Below, piece after piece: positions 26,333 to 36,444 of a DNA stretch of 64,000 nucleotides. Under the pieces are notes generated by a model. That model was not told where the DNA came from, ran no database searches, and saw nothing but the letters and a program-made list of their open reading frames with translations. Within the stretch, counting starts at the first letter, position 1, and each line of letters begins with the position of its first letter. The DNA comes from Grammothele lineata (lineage: Eukaryota > Basidiomycota > Agaricomycetes > Polyporales > Polyporaceae): NCBI GenBank assembly GCA_002150815.3, contig NDFF03000370.1, positions 1 to 64,000 of the forward strand. The letters are read 5' to 3'. Both the position numbers and the translations under genes were made by a program.

Positions 26333-27819
26333 ATGTCCACCACGAACCGCAAACGTCACTCCTTCTTCCGCCGTAGCGCCGGCGTCGGCGGCGGCGCCGT
26401 CGTCGCCGCGGTCCCCGCCTCCCCCGCCGCGGACCGCCGCCGTTTCTCCGTCTTCAACCACCGCCAGTCCGGCACCGATCGGGGTGCGACCCCGCGTGCG
26501 AGCGCCGCAGCCCTCGCCCTCGACCGCGACCCGCTCGACGAGCGCGTGAAGGGCGCGGGCCCGCGGCGCACCTCCACCTCCTCCTCGTCCTCCGACGGGC
26601 GCAGTAGCACCGCGGGCAGCGTCGTGCGGCGCTCCGAGCGCACGCACACGCTGTCCATCCTTGAGGGCCGCACGGACGGAGACGCACAACAGCCCGGGTC
26701 GCAGCCGCCCACGCCCTCGAGCGAGGCCCCTCCGAGCGGGCGCACGACGCCGCGCACCCCGCCCGCTGCGCCCTCGGCGTTCGCGAACGGGACGACGCCG
26801 CCTGCGAGCCGCCGGAACTCGTCTTCGCTCTCGATCCGCCGGGCGAGCCGGCGCGCGAGCTCGCGCCTCTCGGGCGTGCCGGAACATATCCCCGTGCCGA
26901 TGACGCCGCCTGCGACGGGCCCGATGTCGGACGTGCGCGAGCTCGTCGGGGAGCCCGAGGAGGACGAGGACGATGATGGGGTGCTGGGGACCGGGGACAA
27001 GAAGGTGAAGGTGGACGAGAACGGGCTGCCGACGTACGCGAGCGCGGCGTTCCCGAGCCGCGCGGTGACCTATAGGTTCGCGCAGGCGGGGCCGTTCGCG
27101 ATGACGCTCGCCGCGCAGGGCGGGAGCAACGCGAGCCCCGCCGCGGGTGCAGGGTCATCGTCGGGCATGGGGCGGTACCACATCTCGGTCGGGGTCAACG
27201 TGTGGGCTCCGAAGGCGTACGTCACTACGGTGCGTCGTGGTTTGACGGAGGAGGGCCCGACGGTGGCAGAGATTGAGTAAGTGGTATTTTTGGAGCTGAG
27301 CTTATCTGCTTGGTGGGGCGGCTGGTGACCGACTGGGTGTTTGGCGCAGGTTTGGGTGCTCGAGTCTGTCGCTCGTGCCGACTCTCATTGTGGGCGATTG
27401 GAGCAAGCCGTTGAGAGACGTCATGGCGAAGAGTCTGGTTAATGGGTGAGTAATTAAACCTCACGAACCTGGAGTGTGGATGGCTTACCTTGTTCCTCAG
27501 CACACGGTCATACCGTCTGTCCAGTGGCATTACTATTGTCTGGAAGCTCAACAAAGACCAGTGGAAGGTGAGGAATGTGTGTGTGGCCTCATCAAACGAG
27601 GAGACTCAACTTTATTCGGTCAATTAGGCATGCGTCGACTCCTCCGTGCTTGCGGTGTTCTACCACAATGCTCCGCGCACATTAGTGCTGGAGCCGGAAG
27701 CCCACAAGTTCTTCGACCACCTTGTGATCGGTGCGCTGCTTTTGATGCGCGAAAAGGAGGATTCGGTGTACTCTCGGCCCGATTACGAGACGGGAGTGCA
27801 ACTGCATCCGTTCTACTGA
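26333..27819 (+). CDS. Conserved fungal hypothetical protein, four exons
   Basis: Function unknown. Exon 1 (26333 to about 27279) encodes a long disordered Ser/Arg/Pro/Thr-rich region with several RRxS-type basic sites that could be phosphorylated, then a structured part starting LPTYASAAFPSRAVTYRF and containing GRYHISVGVNVWAPKAYVTTVRRG. Three further exons joined by eye supply SLVPTLIVGDWSKPLRDVM, a T-R-S-Y-R-L-S-S-G-I-T-I-V-W strand, CVDSSVLAVFYHNAPRTL and a tail ending DYETGVQLHPFY at 27819. The structured part has the layout of a small all-beta domain found in many Agaricomycetes (Y-H-I-S-V, then F-x-P, then strands), somewhat like the DUF6593 group, but I am not certain of the family. 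No signal peptide or membrane span. Confidence 0.7.
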
Positions 27820-28697
27820 TAGAAGCATTACGACTTGACGAATATATGCACTATGCGCACTTATGGAGGTACGCAGGATGGAATGGGGGGATGCAGCATT
27901 CTGGAGATTCAATGTACATATTATTGCAGGAGAACGTGTATGAACAGAACGAGGACTGCTTGCCATTCTGCGTGGGACTATGTAGACGTGACACTCACGG
28001 TAATCCACACACGTTACCCGCTCAACGTCGGAGGTGCTCTGGTGCGATGAATGGGTTCTCGGTCGCCGGTACGTTCTCTTCAGCACTCGGGGTGGAAGGA
28101 GGTGTTCGAGGTCGAAGAGGACCGTACGACTGGACGAGGGGAGAAGTGTTCGCGACTGTCCTGGAAGGCCAGAAATAGCACCGGTACGTGGGCGGTATGT
28201 CTGACGCCCGATCGAGCGTGGTCGTGCTGCTGGCGAGATGGAGGCGTGGAGGCCGCGTTGGATGAATGATTTCCTACCGGACCGGGTCGAGATGGGGCGT
28301 GGGCGGGGATGGCAGCATGGATGATGACGTAGTGCGGTGGCGACGGCCCTGGGAGGAGATGTTGCCCGGGTCAGTTCGGAGAGAGGCTGTTGGACGGGAT
28401 CTGTAGACGCGTGTGAGCGGAGAGGAATTGAAGAAGCCCGCAGCGTCCGCTTCGAGGTGTGCGCGACGAAAGCGGCAGGTTCAGTGGTTGGCGGGTGAGT
28501 GGCGGCGTCGGGGGCGTCGAGGAGTCGGACGGCGCTCGTCGTGGGCGTTGTGGGGCAGGGCGGGAGCAGGTGATGGTCGACATCGGGCTGATGAGGCCGG
28601 GCAGGACGCGCCTGGGTGGCTTTGTCAGCAGGGCTGTTGGCGGTCGGCCCTCTGTTTCCATACGTCCGCCTGCCGTCCGTCTCCCCTGCCCCTCGCT
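27820..28697. other. Intergenic, no gene seen
   Basis: About 880 bp with only short overlapping open frames. It holds the 3' UTR of the preceding gene and the promoter of the deacetylase gene. Confidence 0.4.
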
Positions 28698-28704
28698 TTA
28701 TAGT
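28698..28704 (+). promoter_or_regulatory. TATA-like element of the deacetylase gene
   Basis: TTTATAG stands about 115 nt before the deacetylase start codon, followed by a pyrimidine-rich stretch typical of fungal transcription start regions. Confidence 0.4.
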
Positions 28705-28817
28705 CCTCCCCAGGACCCCACCGCTCTTTTTCTTGGTCTTCGTGTCCGCCGTCTCTCCAAGCCCCCTTTCAAGACCGGCCGTCGTTTTCCTCCCCCGTCC
28801 CCGACGCCGACGACGCC

Positions 28818-30775
28818 ATGCTCCCTCTCTCTCTCCTCGCCGCCCTCCCCTTCGTTGGCTACGCCCTCGCTGAAGAGGGCTCTATCTCCGGCCCCACGAC
28901 CTCCTCATCCGCCGCTGGTTATTCTTGCGACCCAAACTCTTGCAAGCTCCCGAACTGCCACTGCGCTAGCACCGATCCCCCTGGCGGCTTGAGCGTCGTG
29001 AGTCTCGTTTAGTTCCCGCGGCCGATTTTCCTCCGCGGATCGCCCTGGCGTTCTGCGCCGCATACGTCGAGCCTCCAGGCTAACTGTGCCCGTTTTCCCC
29101 GTCCAGGATGAGACGCCCATGTTCATCGTCTTTACCGCCGACGACGCCATCCAGAGCTTCACCCTCGATGCCGTCAACCAGTTCCTCGCTCACCGCAAAA
29201 ACCCCAACGGATGCCAGCCCAAGATGACCTACTACAACTCTATCGACTATACCAACTTCACGCTCGTCACGGACTGGTACGTCGCCGGAAATGAAATCGC
29301 GGATCACACGTACGTTCCGTCTCGTCTCTTTTCCTGCCTGAACAGGCTTCTGAACGCCACCACCGCGTAGAATGACCCACGTCGGCACGCCCCCGGAGGA
29401 CGAAGTCTCGGGTAACCTCATCGCTCTCAACCAGCTCGCCGGTATTCCGCTTTCGTCCATTATTGGCTTCCGGGCGCCTTTCCTCAACTACTCCGTTGAT
29501 ACCCTCACGATGCTTTCGAAGATGGGCTTCACGTACGACTCGTCTGCCAGTGCGTCTATCCCGGTCACCGAGGACGATACGGACGCGTACTGGCCGTATA
29601 CCCTCGATAACGGCATGGCGAACGACTGTCTCGCGGTCGACAACATCTGCAAGGGCGAGCCGAAACTCCCTGGCTTCTGGGAGCTTCCCATGTACGCCAC
29701 CTTCGACCAGCGTGGCGTTGACGGGCCGCATTTGATGGACCCTTGGCTGTGAGCTTCTTGAATGATCCGTCGCAAGTGGGCTGTACTAACAGAGATACAG
29801 TGATACCGCTAACGGGCAGACCGAGGTCAACGACACCGCAACTCTGGAATACCTCAAGAACACCTTCACCGCGCACTACAACGCCAAGCGCCAGCCATTC
29901 GGTCTCTACACGCACCCGATCCACGTTTCCGTACGTTTCGCAGATTCCGCCAAGGTGACTAGTGAACTCATGCTAATTTTGGCCTTCAGCTCTCGGTACC
30001 CGGGTCCACTGCGTCTACTTCGACTATCAAGATGATCAACGACTTCCTCGACTGGGCCCAGCAGCAGCCGAACAGTACGTCTTCTCTTCTCGCCCTTCAG
30101 ACGCGCCGCCTTCCTCTGACGCGCGTATCTGCGATGCGACAGCTTGGATCGTCTCGTCCGAACAGCTCCTCGAGTGGGTGCGCAACCCGACGCCGATCTC
30201 AAACCTGGACAGCTTTGCGCCGCTCAAGTGCTCGACGCCCGCCGTCGACTCGAGCATGAAGATTTGCAACGGTATGCCCCAGAACGAGGCCGGTCTCATT
30301 GAGCTCTGCCCCTTCTCGGACTTCCCGTTCTACACCTGCGTATGTCTGCCGTCTCCTGTATGCGGCATCAACGCTCACGCCTGTTCTCTTTGAAACACAG
30401 TACGGCTGCCCTGACGAGCACCCAAGCCCCTCCAACCCGAGCCCCGCCCAAGCGACCTCCTCCGCGCCCGCGCGCTTCCGGCTGCCCTCGAACTGCTCCA
30501 CGCCCTTCTGGGACCCGGTCAAGGGCGCGTGCATCTGCACGTCCGACACCTGCGCCTTCACCGACACCTCGCGCCCGATCGGCCCCAACGGCGCGAACCT
30601 CACCGGGGACCAGGTCAACTCGACCGACGGCGACGCGAGCGCGACGCAGAGCGCGGATCCCTACGTGCCCTTCAACGCCGCGCGCTCGGCGCTCCCCGAC
30701 GGCGTGTGGCCCGCGCTGCTCGTGGGCGTGTTTGGCGCGGTCGTGGGCGCGTGCGGGGCGTTCGCGAGGCTGTGA
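28818..30775 (+). CDS. Secreted polysaccharide (chitin) deacetylase, CE4, GPI-type
   Basis: Metal-dependent deacetylase acting on cell-wall chitin or a related polymer. The signal peptide is MLPLSLLAALPFVGYALA. A Cys-rich stretch (SCDPNSCKLPNCHCAS) precedes the catalytic domain. CE4 motifs: FTADDAI (motif 1, paired Asp), DHTMTH assembled across an intron (motif 2, the two zinc-binding His), FRAPFL (motif 3), FWELPMYATF, and LYTHPIH near the end. Exon 1 is 28818-28997 and exon 2 starts at 29107; about four more introns follow. After a second Cys-rich block (TPFWDPVKGACICTSDTC) a Ser/Asn-rich linker leads to a hydrophobic C-terminus (WPALLVGVFGAVVGACGAF), the pattern of a GPI-anchor signal, which would tether the enzyme at the plasma membrane or wall. 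Motif layout resembles the chitin-deacetylase-like subgroup found also in arthropods. Substrate is inferred. Confidence 0.88.
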
Positions 30776-31666
30776 GCGTGGACGTGCTGCGCGCGCGCAT
30801 GCGCCCAGCCGCGAGGCTGGGCGGCCGACTCGTCCCTCGGCGCGTCGGTCCATCGGTTCTTCGGACTGTTGAGATGTTTATGATGATCCTCTCGTCGAGA
30901 CGCTGAGTTGCCTAGGCATCAGCACTTGTCGGCGGTAACGGACTGCACGAGAGCACGAACTTTTTTGATTACCACCCCCCTACCCGTACCCGTACCCTTC
31001 CCCAACTCGCTGAACCTTTTACTTATTCGCTACCACGTACATCGTTCCACCACGGACTTTCGCACCCCGCATATCCATATCCATATCCACACGTATCCGT
31101 TTTTCCGTCCATCCCTACACGGTCTACGCCTACGACTGGCCCCATGCAGGGCCGCCGCCGACGCCCATACCTACCCGCTGTCTGTCTTTCCCCCAAGAGA
31201 ACTATTGTAACGGACTGGCTAATATCGCATTTCTCGTATGGGAGTCGTAGTTTCGGATGCTGGTATAGGGCCTGCGCACAGCAACCCTCGCGCGTCCGTT
31301 GAGGCGATCTGTCCAGAAGGAGCCTGACATCTCCACGAGTTAGTATGGATGAGACGTGCCCCTGTAGATGTTCCTTAAGACGTCACTGAAGCGCAGCGTT
31401 TGGTTTAGCCCCAAGAAGTTTCTAGATTCAAGCCCGCCTGATGTTCGGTACATATCCTCGATCGTACGTCTATGACAGCTCATGGTGCCCCGCATTGAAC
31501 TTCCTCCCTGAGCACAGATTGTGGTCGACTGCCCCGCCAGGGGCTCTCGAGCCCTTTGGTTGGTCTGGCTCCATCAGCTGCCTGAGCTCGGCGGGGGAGC
31601 GGACGTCTCTCGCGTGCTGAACGAACAATCAGCCACACGTTATACGCTAGGAGATATGGACTCTAC
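30776..31666. other. Intergenic, short simple repeats only
   Basis: Contains brief simple repeats (CCCGTA units near 30980, CATATC units near 31068). No gene seen. Confidence 0.45.
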
Positions 31667-32332
31667 CTAGCCATAGCTGAGCTCCGTGCAGTCCAGCGCA
31701 CGTAAATTTCGCATCGCCCAGTGTAAACGAATGAAGTCGTGGTGATTTCGAAACCGGAGCCGATGGAGTTGCAATCGCGTGACTGTCCGGAAGGTCGCTA
31801 ACGACAGGAGTGCCGCTTGAGGGAGCTCGAAGACCGAGCGATCGTTTTCCGGTGGGCTGGACTCGTTCCGAATGAGGAGTTCCTGGAGACGCGGTAACCG
31901 CATCGCGAGCATGGGCGCAAAGCTCGAGGCCGGATTGGGGAGGGTGGAAGTGGTGAGGATGACGAGAGTATGGACGAGATCTCCGCGCTCCGGGACGGAC
32001 TTGAGCACGGAAGTGAAAGATGACAGGCTGTTCACGTTGAAGATGATCACCGTGCGGAAGAGGTTTAATCGACATCGAGGGAGGAGAGAGGTGCAGCTCA
32101 AGGAGAATGCCGCTAATGTACGGTATTCCAATTTCAGGCTTGAGTAGAAGTTGTGCGTTTGGGGCACCTCCAGTATATCATCGATGATTTGTTCTAGAAT
32201 TTCCAGAGGAAGGCGAGGGGTACTAGACTCGGAGGTGTCTCGCCGGAGACTCGGAGACTTCTGGGGAGCCGGGTAAGAATCAGCGACATGCACACCACTC
32301 GAATAACCCAAGCGCGCTAGTAGCAGGTCTCC
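31667..32332 (-). CDS. F-box-like protein, short or incomplete
   Basis: A frame of about 220 codons with an F-box-like helix (LPLEILEQIIDDIL) followed by SLSCTSLLPRCRLNLFRTV, then LRR-like sequence (RLPRLQELLIRN, LQLHRLRF, LRALDCTEL). Fungal proteins of this layout usually run to 400-550 residues and probably recruit substrates to SCF ubiquitin ligases. Here the frame stops at 31667, soon after the first repeats. There is no in-frame ATG before the F-box; an acceptor-like CCTAG at 32333-32337 suggests an upstream exon I could not place. It may therefore be a truncated gene or pseudogene. Confidence 0.55.
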   Translation of the reverse strand, partial: GDLLLARLGYSSGVHVADSYPAPQKSPSLRRDTSESSTPRLPLEILEQIIDDILEVPQTHNFYSSLKLEYRTLAAFSLSCTSLLPRCRLNLFRTVIIFNVNSLSSFTSVLKSVPERGDLVHTLVILTTSTLPNPASSFAPMLAMRLPRLQELLIRNESSPPENDRSVFELPQAALLSLATFRTVTRLQLHRLRFRNHHDFIRLHWAMRNLRALDCTELSYG

Positions 32333-33260
32333 CTAGGGTTGCACAAGTTCTTGTCAGCTCTGACCATACGAAAGGTAGTTGCGACTAGCGCCGCCGTACA
32401 GCCTATTTACTTACTCCTAGCACTCCCAGCTTCGTAAACAACTTGAATGTACCCCATAGACACTACTCTTGCCTCTCAACAACATCCATTTCCTCGGTAT
32501 TTGAGACAGCACCAAGCGCTTCTGATACATCTTCGAAATTATGCTCACCTGCCAGTGAGAAGCATTGAGCCAATCCTGAAACTATAGACAGCAGTTTCGT
32601 GAGCTATTACAACCACGTATGACACTCTGAAGTTGTTGGGATGATGGCCGGCTGCGGCTGTGACTGACTCCGGTGGTCGAGGTTGGGTGAGAAGAGGGGA
32701 TGGAAGACCTGAAACTGCTTGAGCACCTGTTACTTATAGTTCCTACTCATAGAGAAGTGTCTGGGTTCATAACGCCCAAAATCCATTCATTCGAGTTCCT
32801 AGGACTACGCCCCAGCGTGTCCTTCTCGATCTTGCTGGAAGCGCCCAACGGATGCTCAGTTGGCGGTGCAAAAATTTCCAGACGCATTGCCAGTCAGCAC
32901 CGCATGCCATTAGGAAGCCATTGCATGCTCGCACCGTGGCTCGGAGCTTGAGTACTGTACTCGGCCACTGCAAATAGTGGCAGTCGTACTAGACGAGTTA
33001 ATCTATAGAGACCGTACTACGGCTTCACGCTCATGAACGCAAACGTGCCGTCTACTGATTAGAAACAATATTTAACGTCGGTTTGACGCAGTGCGCATAG
33101 CATAGGCTCCTATGATTAGGCAAGACACGTAAGATACCGTCCACGAGTCCGCGTACGTACAAATACATCCACAAGGCGGTGTCATAAGATGAAGAAGTGC
33201 CGAGAACCTATGCACACGGGGCAAGAAAGAACGACGCGAACTCGGAACCCAAATACCTCC
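32333..33260. other. Intergenic, no supported gene
   Basis: About 930 bp of lower-GC sequence with short frames on both strands. It may conceal the missing 5' exon of the F-box-like gene on the minus strand, but no convincing one was found. Confidence 0.4.
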
Positions 33261-35246
33261 TCAATCCACCCAGACGGGCTCTTGGACGTATTTGGCCTTC
33301 GGAAGGTATTTGCCGCCTTTCAAATTCTGCGCCTCCATGCGCAGCTTCACGCTGCGGTGGACGTTGAACGGCGTGTGATGCTTGGGGACAAGGCGTCCAC
33401 GGCCAAGGTTGACGCTACATATAAAAGATGTGAGCAGCACGTTCCGACGGAGACGGTGGGTCATGCCCAGGTGGGACGACGTACGTGAGAACCCGCTCCT
33501 CCTTGTGCTCTGGGCCCGGCCCTTGTACGCGCTCGCGCATAGGGAAGAGCTCGAGCAGCCACCAACCAGGCGCATCGGCGAGCGCGTCGAAGGCGTGCGC
33601 AAGGGCATCTCGCACCTCGTGCTCCTCCTCGGTCGACATCGGCGCGGGGCCCGCCACCCCCGTGGCGGACACCTCGAGCGGACTGAGCGGCGGAGGGCGC
33701 TCCTTGACGTATGGGTGCAGATGTCCGGGGTCCATGCCGATGCGTTTGAGGAGCTCGCCGTGGAAGCGGATGCCGGTGTCCATCCGGAAGCACTCGCGGA
33801 TCATCCAGCGGAGGGGAATGCGGTTGAGACTGTGCTTCACGTCGCCGGTGACGTTTCCGCCACCCACGTCTGAATGGCCAAGACGTCAGCTGGGTAATAT
33901 CAAGAGCAAATATACGGACGGACATACCACAGTGGTTCCCGGCGAACCATACTTCGAGGACGTCGGTGGGCGCATCATCGGGATCGGGATCTGACGCGTT
34001 GAACTCACGCTCGAGTTCGCGTTGCGATTTCTTTCCGGAAGACGACCGCTTGTGGTGCCTACCGTTCAGAGCAGAGGGCCTCGCCACAGTGGTGTCGGAC
34101 TTGGGCATATCGCCCGGCTGGGTGCCACGCTTGGCGTCTCGCGGACGTGGATGCCTGTACAGCGCGGGCTTGAAACGTGCGCGCCTTTCATCCAGCGACA
34201 ATGCTTGTCTGAACACACGGATGGAGCGGTTGGAGGAGGTGAAGGGAAGTGTATGTGGAATAACGCCAACTGAAGACACAGTATCCCTATAGAGACGTCA
34301 GCCTCGGTAGACGTTGGATGAGGAATATGGCATGGAACTCACCAAACGCCGATGAAGTCGATATCAACGTCAATGGAAAAGGCTTTCTTGAATGCCGTCG
34401 ATTGAGCCCACCCTTGATCATCATCCCGGGCGAACATCTTATACGCGAAATGCATTTGCTGGTGATTGCAAGGGGGCAGCAAGCCAACCTGAAGCACGGT
34501 TGGACAACGTTGATCAAACAAAGCGAAGAAGTTTCTTACTTTGTGTACCATTCCTGCCAGCGCCCGCGCAGTGTATGCGCCCCGCGAGAACCCGAAGAGA
34601 CAAATCTTGTCACCCTCTTGGTCTATGGAATGATCAGCTTGAGCAGCTTGACGTTTGTGACGTCATACATACAGTTTTGCATAAGGAACTCGTAACCACC
34701 TAAAGTTCATGTTAGTGCCAAGATGTGGGCAGGACGATTAGATTGTGCTCACCCATTACGTGGGTTGAAAGATTCCACGCGATCATCTCGTCGAGAACCT
34801 TGTCGACTTTAGCCTTCAGCGGAGACGTCTCCATCTGGCCCAGGTAAGTCCCTATTCCAGGCTAACGCAAGGGAATCAGCTACGATCATAGGGCTAGATA
34901 GTGGTGAAGACCAACCTGATAATACACCATCTGATCATTGCGGTTATCCTTCTTCAGGAGGCTGAAAAAGGTGACCACGTTAGAGTTCTGCGCGTGAATA
35001 TCGTCAGCGGCGGTCAGCGTATTACAGAACATGATAGAGACGAACGTATAGGCCAAACTCATCACCCGTGCCGTCAAAGCAAAGCACAAGGGTACGTGCT
35101 GGGTGCCTCGGAGGAACGATGTCATTATCGCCGGTCTCACTCGAGGATGAGTGTGAGGTAAGAGGTGCAGAAGCCAGGGTCGAGCTCGGGTCCGTCGAGC
35201 GAGAGACTTGAGGGATCGTAATAGGCGGCGGGATGTTCGAGGACAT
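33261..35246 (-). CDS. DUF2235 (Tle1-like) alpha/beta hydrolase, copy 1
   Basis: Member of the DUF2235 group, related to the catalytic domain of bacterial Tle1 phospholipase effectors; fungal members are intracellular proteins of unknown substrate. The core begins RTLVLCFDGTGDEF after a Ser-rich N-terminus (start MSSNIPPPITIPQ at 35246). Exons then give NSNVVTFFSLLKKD, GGYEFLMQN, KICLFGFSRGAYTARALAG (the GxSxG nucleophile elbow), and FIGVW|DTVSSVG with the likely catalytic Asp next to an intron. Then come LSLDERRARFKP, EVWFAGNHC|DVGGG with the likely catalytic His, and HSLNRIPLRWMIRECF. The C-terminus (NLGRGRL, VHRSVKLRMEAQ, ending EPVWVD) is shared with copy 2. At least six introns. Roughly 500 residues. 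Confidence 0.88.
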
Positions 35247-35304
35247 GGCGTTAGGATGGGATGCTCGGAAAGTGCGGGGGCGAAGAGATAGAGAGGGAGG
35301 GGGG

Positions 35305-35312
35305 CTATATAG
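35305..35312 (-). promoter_or_regulatory. TATA box of DUF2235 copy 1
   Basis: CTATATAG on the minus strand lies about 60 nt upstream of the start codon at 35246, in a GC-rich setting. The short spacing implies a short leader. Confidence 0.5.
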
Positions 35313-35319
35313 GGCGGGC

Positions 35320-36444
35320 GCAGAGTTCGGCAGTCGGATTGTTGTAGGCCGAGCGGGACTGGATAGCGTTCAGAGAAGCGAAACAGTGGGATGACCATAG
35401 GCGTGGGTGCTCGGCTGCAGACGACGGGCATGGAAGCAGCCCTCCGCCTTCAATCCCTCGCGATCTTCTTCCGCTCCCGCCCGATTGGGCGTGAATGGAA
35501 GCACAGCCCTATGGGGGGAGAGCGCCCCGTAAATAAGTCATGACCACTCTATAACTCTCAAGCAGACGAAACAGATGACAAGGACGCACCGGTGATCCAC
35601 CCAAGTCCTCGGCGGACCCGCCCGCCCGTGCGCTCCTCGTCGGTGGCGGTCATCGGGACAAAGCACAGAGGCCTGCCAAGTGGGCGGCCACCCGGAGGCG
35701 GCCTCCTCCGGTGACAACATGTCGTCCCTGCGGGAATTGATCGACTAGCATACGAAACGACGCGCTAGGATGTCTCTGCGTCTGGGGTACGACAAATGAA
35801 AGGGCGATCAATGCCTAAGAGGACGGAGGATGGCTGGCATCCTCCGAGCTCTCGGACAGCCCGAGCAAGTCCCATACTATCCTCGGCTTTGTATCTCGGG
35901 TGCAGAATCAGCAGGCTGCAAGGTTCTATATCCGGGATTCCGGTAGGTTGACATGAGGTGTCGCCACTGTCACCGGAGCGCCCCTCTGCCAGCTATCCCA
36001 GCCCGGTGGATCCCGAAGTCCTCCTGGGCGATATTGAAGCTCCTCGGGCGGCGACTCGCCGACCACTTGACGGCTCTTCAACAGCTTGGGTGGATAGTTG
36101 GACAGCCATAGGAACAGTAAACGTCGGAGTGCATGTGCCTCCGTGGGTAACTATCTAGCGCTCATATCTTACGTCATTTGCCACTTACGGAATCGGGTGA
36201 TTCCTTGCGAGGCCTTCCCTGCTCATGAAATCGAAGAAGCAGCCGGCCTCTTGTTCGCTCCTCCCAACAGAAAATGTCAAATCATTATGATCATTACGGT
36301 CACGGGAGAACGTCGTAAGCTAGAACCATAAGCAATACAATAAAGATATACAGACTCGGAGTCAAGCGTCGAGCTAAGCGATCAAAAGCATCGACCCGCC
36401 ACAGCCATACCACTAACTCATGTAAGCGTGCTCGGTCTATCGTC
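35320..36444. other. Spacer between the two DUF2235 genes
   Basis: About 1.1 kb with no convincing gene on either strand. It would hold the copy 1 promoter and the copy 2 3' UTR. Confidence 0.45.

Noticed and set aside
25474..26352. 292-codon minus-strand frame
   Set aside because: Overlaps the promoter and 5' end of the plus-strand gene at 26333; Arg/Gly-rich composition without motifs.
30976..31090. Short CCCGTA and CATATC repeats considered as a tandem-repeat array or CRISPR
   Set aside because: Only three units each, no spacers; ordinary simple sequence, and CRISPR arrays are not expected in a eukaryote.
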